Source: JBDREF01 sp043820045 (GTDB lineage: Bacteria; Planctomycetota; Phycisphaerae; Sedimentisphaerales; Anaerobacaceae). Taken from it: a stretch of DNA of 23,351 nt. The notes under the pieces were generated by a model. That model was not told the DNA's origin, did not search any database, and saw only the letters and a program-made list of their open reading frames with translations. Numbering within the stretch: the stretch's first letter is position 1; every line of letters starts with the position of its first letter. Of the stretch, positions 22,416 through 23,351 are shown one piece after another. The position numbers and the translations under genes were made by a program. The stretch covers positions 1-23,351 of the forward strand of contig JBDREF010000357.1 of NCBI GenBank assembly GCA_043820045.1, read 5' to 3'.

Positions 22416-23351
22416 GACTGACAATCGATAATCACCTTGACGGCCCCTGTTTCGCTTTTGTCACAGGCGATTTCGAAGGCCCGTACTGCGTCGGACAGGG
22501 CAGAGCGGTGCGTGATTAACGGATCCACCTTCACCTCTCCGGTTGATACCAGTTCGATGACGCGCGGAAAATCGGTGTACATGGCGTTCGAGGACGTTCT
22601 TATGGTCCGCTCGCCGCTGAGCAGCAGCGACGGGAAGCTAAGCTCGTCTTCTTTCGAAGCCATCAGAACCAGCGTCCCGCCTTTTTTGAGGATTTTCAGC
22701 GATTCGAGAATACTCGCCGATGTACCGACCGTGTTAAAGGCAAGATCGACGCCCTGGGAGCCGGTCTTGTCCATTACAATGTCGTAGAGAGATGATGAGC
22801 CTGCGCTGAGGTTTAAGGGATAATCGACGCCGATGCTTTCGGCTATGGCGATATTCTCGGCGGCAATATCGGTGATGAACGTGCGAGTTGCGCCATAAAT
22901 CTTGACGATCTGCGCTATCAGCAGACCGATAGGACCGGCGCCGAGAACGGCGACTTTGTCGAGAGGCTTCGGCCCGCCGACATCTACGGCGTGAATGGCT
23001 GCAATCAGCGGATCGAAGAACGTGGCCTGTTCGTCGGTCACGTTTTCCGGCAGCCCATAGACCTGACTTGCGAACGCAGGACAATATTCGGCCATGCCGC
23101 CGGGATAGAAGTCCATTTTGCCCCAGCCCTGTCCGTGGCCGAGATGCTTCGTCCGGTCGCACAGGTTCTCGCGGCCGTTCAGGCAGAAACTGCATCGGCC
23201 GCAGGTGATAAAGGTATTAACACCGACACGCTTGCCGACCAGATGAGCATCGGCCTTGTCGAAGACCTCGCAGACGACGCCCGTAAGCTCGTGGCCGAGG
23301 ATTATATTCGGCGGATTGTCAACGTGACGGCCGAGAGTCTGCTTGGCCCAG
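22412..23351 (-). CDS. zinc-dependent medium-chain alcohol/polyol dehydrogenase (5'-partial)
   Basis: The frame is open to the window edge, so the N-terminal ~40 residues are missing; 312 codons are visible. Reading from the edge, ILGHELTGVV is followed by the structural-zinc motif CGRCSFCLNGRENLC (four cysteines, normal spacing), then PGGMAEYC, the proton-relay region, and the Rossmann motif VAVLGAGPIGLLIAQIVK with D as the NAD-preferring acid downstream (FITDIA). The family oxidises polyols, sugars and sugar acids (sorbitol, L-idonate, L-galactonate, threonine) with NAD(P)+; the substrate is open. Its stop overlaps the start of the UlaG-like gene (ATGA), so translation is coupled, suggesting consecutive reactions: oxidation to a lactone and its hydrolysis. 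Confidence 0.92.
   Translation of the reverse strand, partial: WAKQTLGRHVDNPPNIILGHELTGVVCEVFDKADAHLVGKRVGVNTFITCGRCSFCLNGRENLCDRTKHLGHGQGWGKMDFYPGGMAEYCPAFASQVYGLPENVTDEQATFFDPLIAAIHAVDVGGPKPLDKVAVLGAGPIGLLIAQIVKIYGATRTFITDIAAENIAIAESIGVDYPLNLSAGSSSLYDIVMDKTGSQGVDLAFNTVGTSASILESLKILKKGGTLVLMASKEDELSFPSLLLSGERTIRTSSNAMYTDFPRVIELVSTGEVKVDPLITHRSALSDAVRAFEIACDKSETGAVKVIIDCQS

Noticed and set aside
1..23351. CRISPR array, rRNA gene, transposase or phage gene
   Set aside because: No regularly spaced repeats, no rRNA-like sequence, and no transposase, integrase or phage structural motifs were seen on either strand.

Overview
The window looks like a chromosomal segment of a heterotrophic, polysaccharide-degrading bacterium. 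I would place it in the Planctomycetota, probably a Phycisphaerae-like lineage. The reasons are the secreted protein ending in a single dockerin-type Ca-binding repeat, large signal-peptide proteins with LamG-like, FG-GAP, FN3-like and beta-helix domains, and the style of the dispersed intergenic repeats. This placement is recognition from memory, not a computed classification.

Layout. Positions 1-6695 mostly encode exported proteins on the + strand: the tail of a PKD/dockerin protein, a metallophosphoesterase, a terpenoid-cyclase-like toroid protein with a possible PHP-like tail, and a LamG-like/FG-GAP propeller protein. A GyrI-like domain protein and tRNA-Tyr(GTA), the latter with a near-consensus promoter, lie on the - strand between them. 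Positions 6696-7533 are non-coding and hold a mosaic of dispersed repeats followed by a regulated-looking leader. Positions 7534-9978 encode a large secreted beta-helix protein. It converges on a minus-strand unit (promoter, small membrane protein, uxaC glucuronate isomerase). A small WYL-like ORF with a structured leader (12183-12512) converges on a second minus-strand unit: gnd followed by a class I/II aminotransferase.

Positions 15440-17340 stand apart. They form an AT-richer two-gene unit on the + strand with its own sigma70-type promoter. A nucleoside 2-deoxyribosyltransferase overlaps by 58 bp with an HD-type dNTP triphosphohydrolase. The product of the second enzyme is a substrate class of the first, so the pair could form an irreversible deoxynucleotide-degrading module, possibly antiphage. 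Directly after it is a solitary MNT nucleotidyltransferase (MntA-like antitoxin) whose expected HEPN toxin partner is cut off after 20 codons, at the very edge of the deoxynucleotide cassette.

Positions 17413-23351 are a co-directional minus-strand cluster: medium-chain alcohol dehydrogenase (partial), UlaG-like metallo-beta-lactamase-fold hydrolase, exported alpha/alpha-toroid protein, SDR oxidoreductase and LarA-like racemase. Overlapping start/stop codons link members pairwise. With uxaC and gnd nearby, the likely theme is extracellular glycan cleavage followed by oxidation, lactone opening and epimerisation of sugar acids or uronates. The substrate cannot be named from sequence alone.
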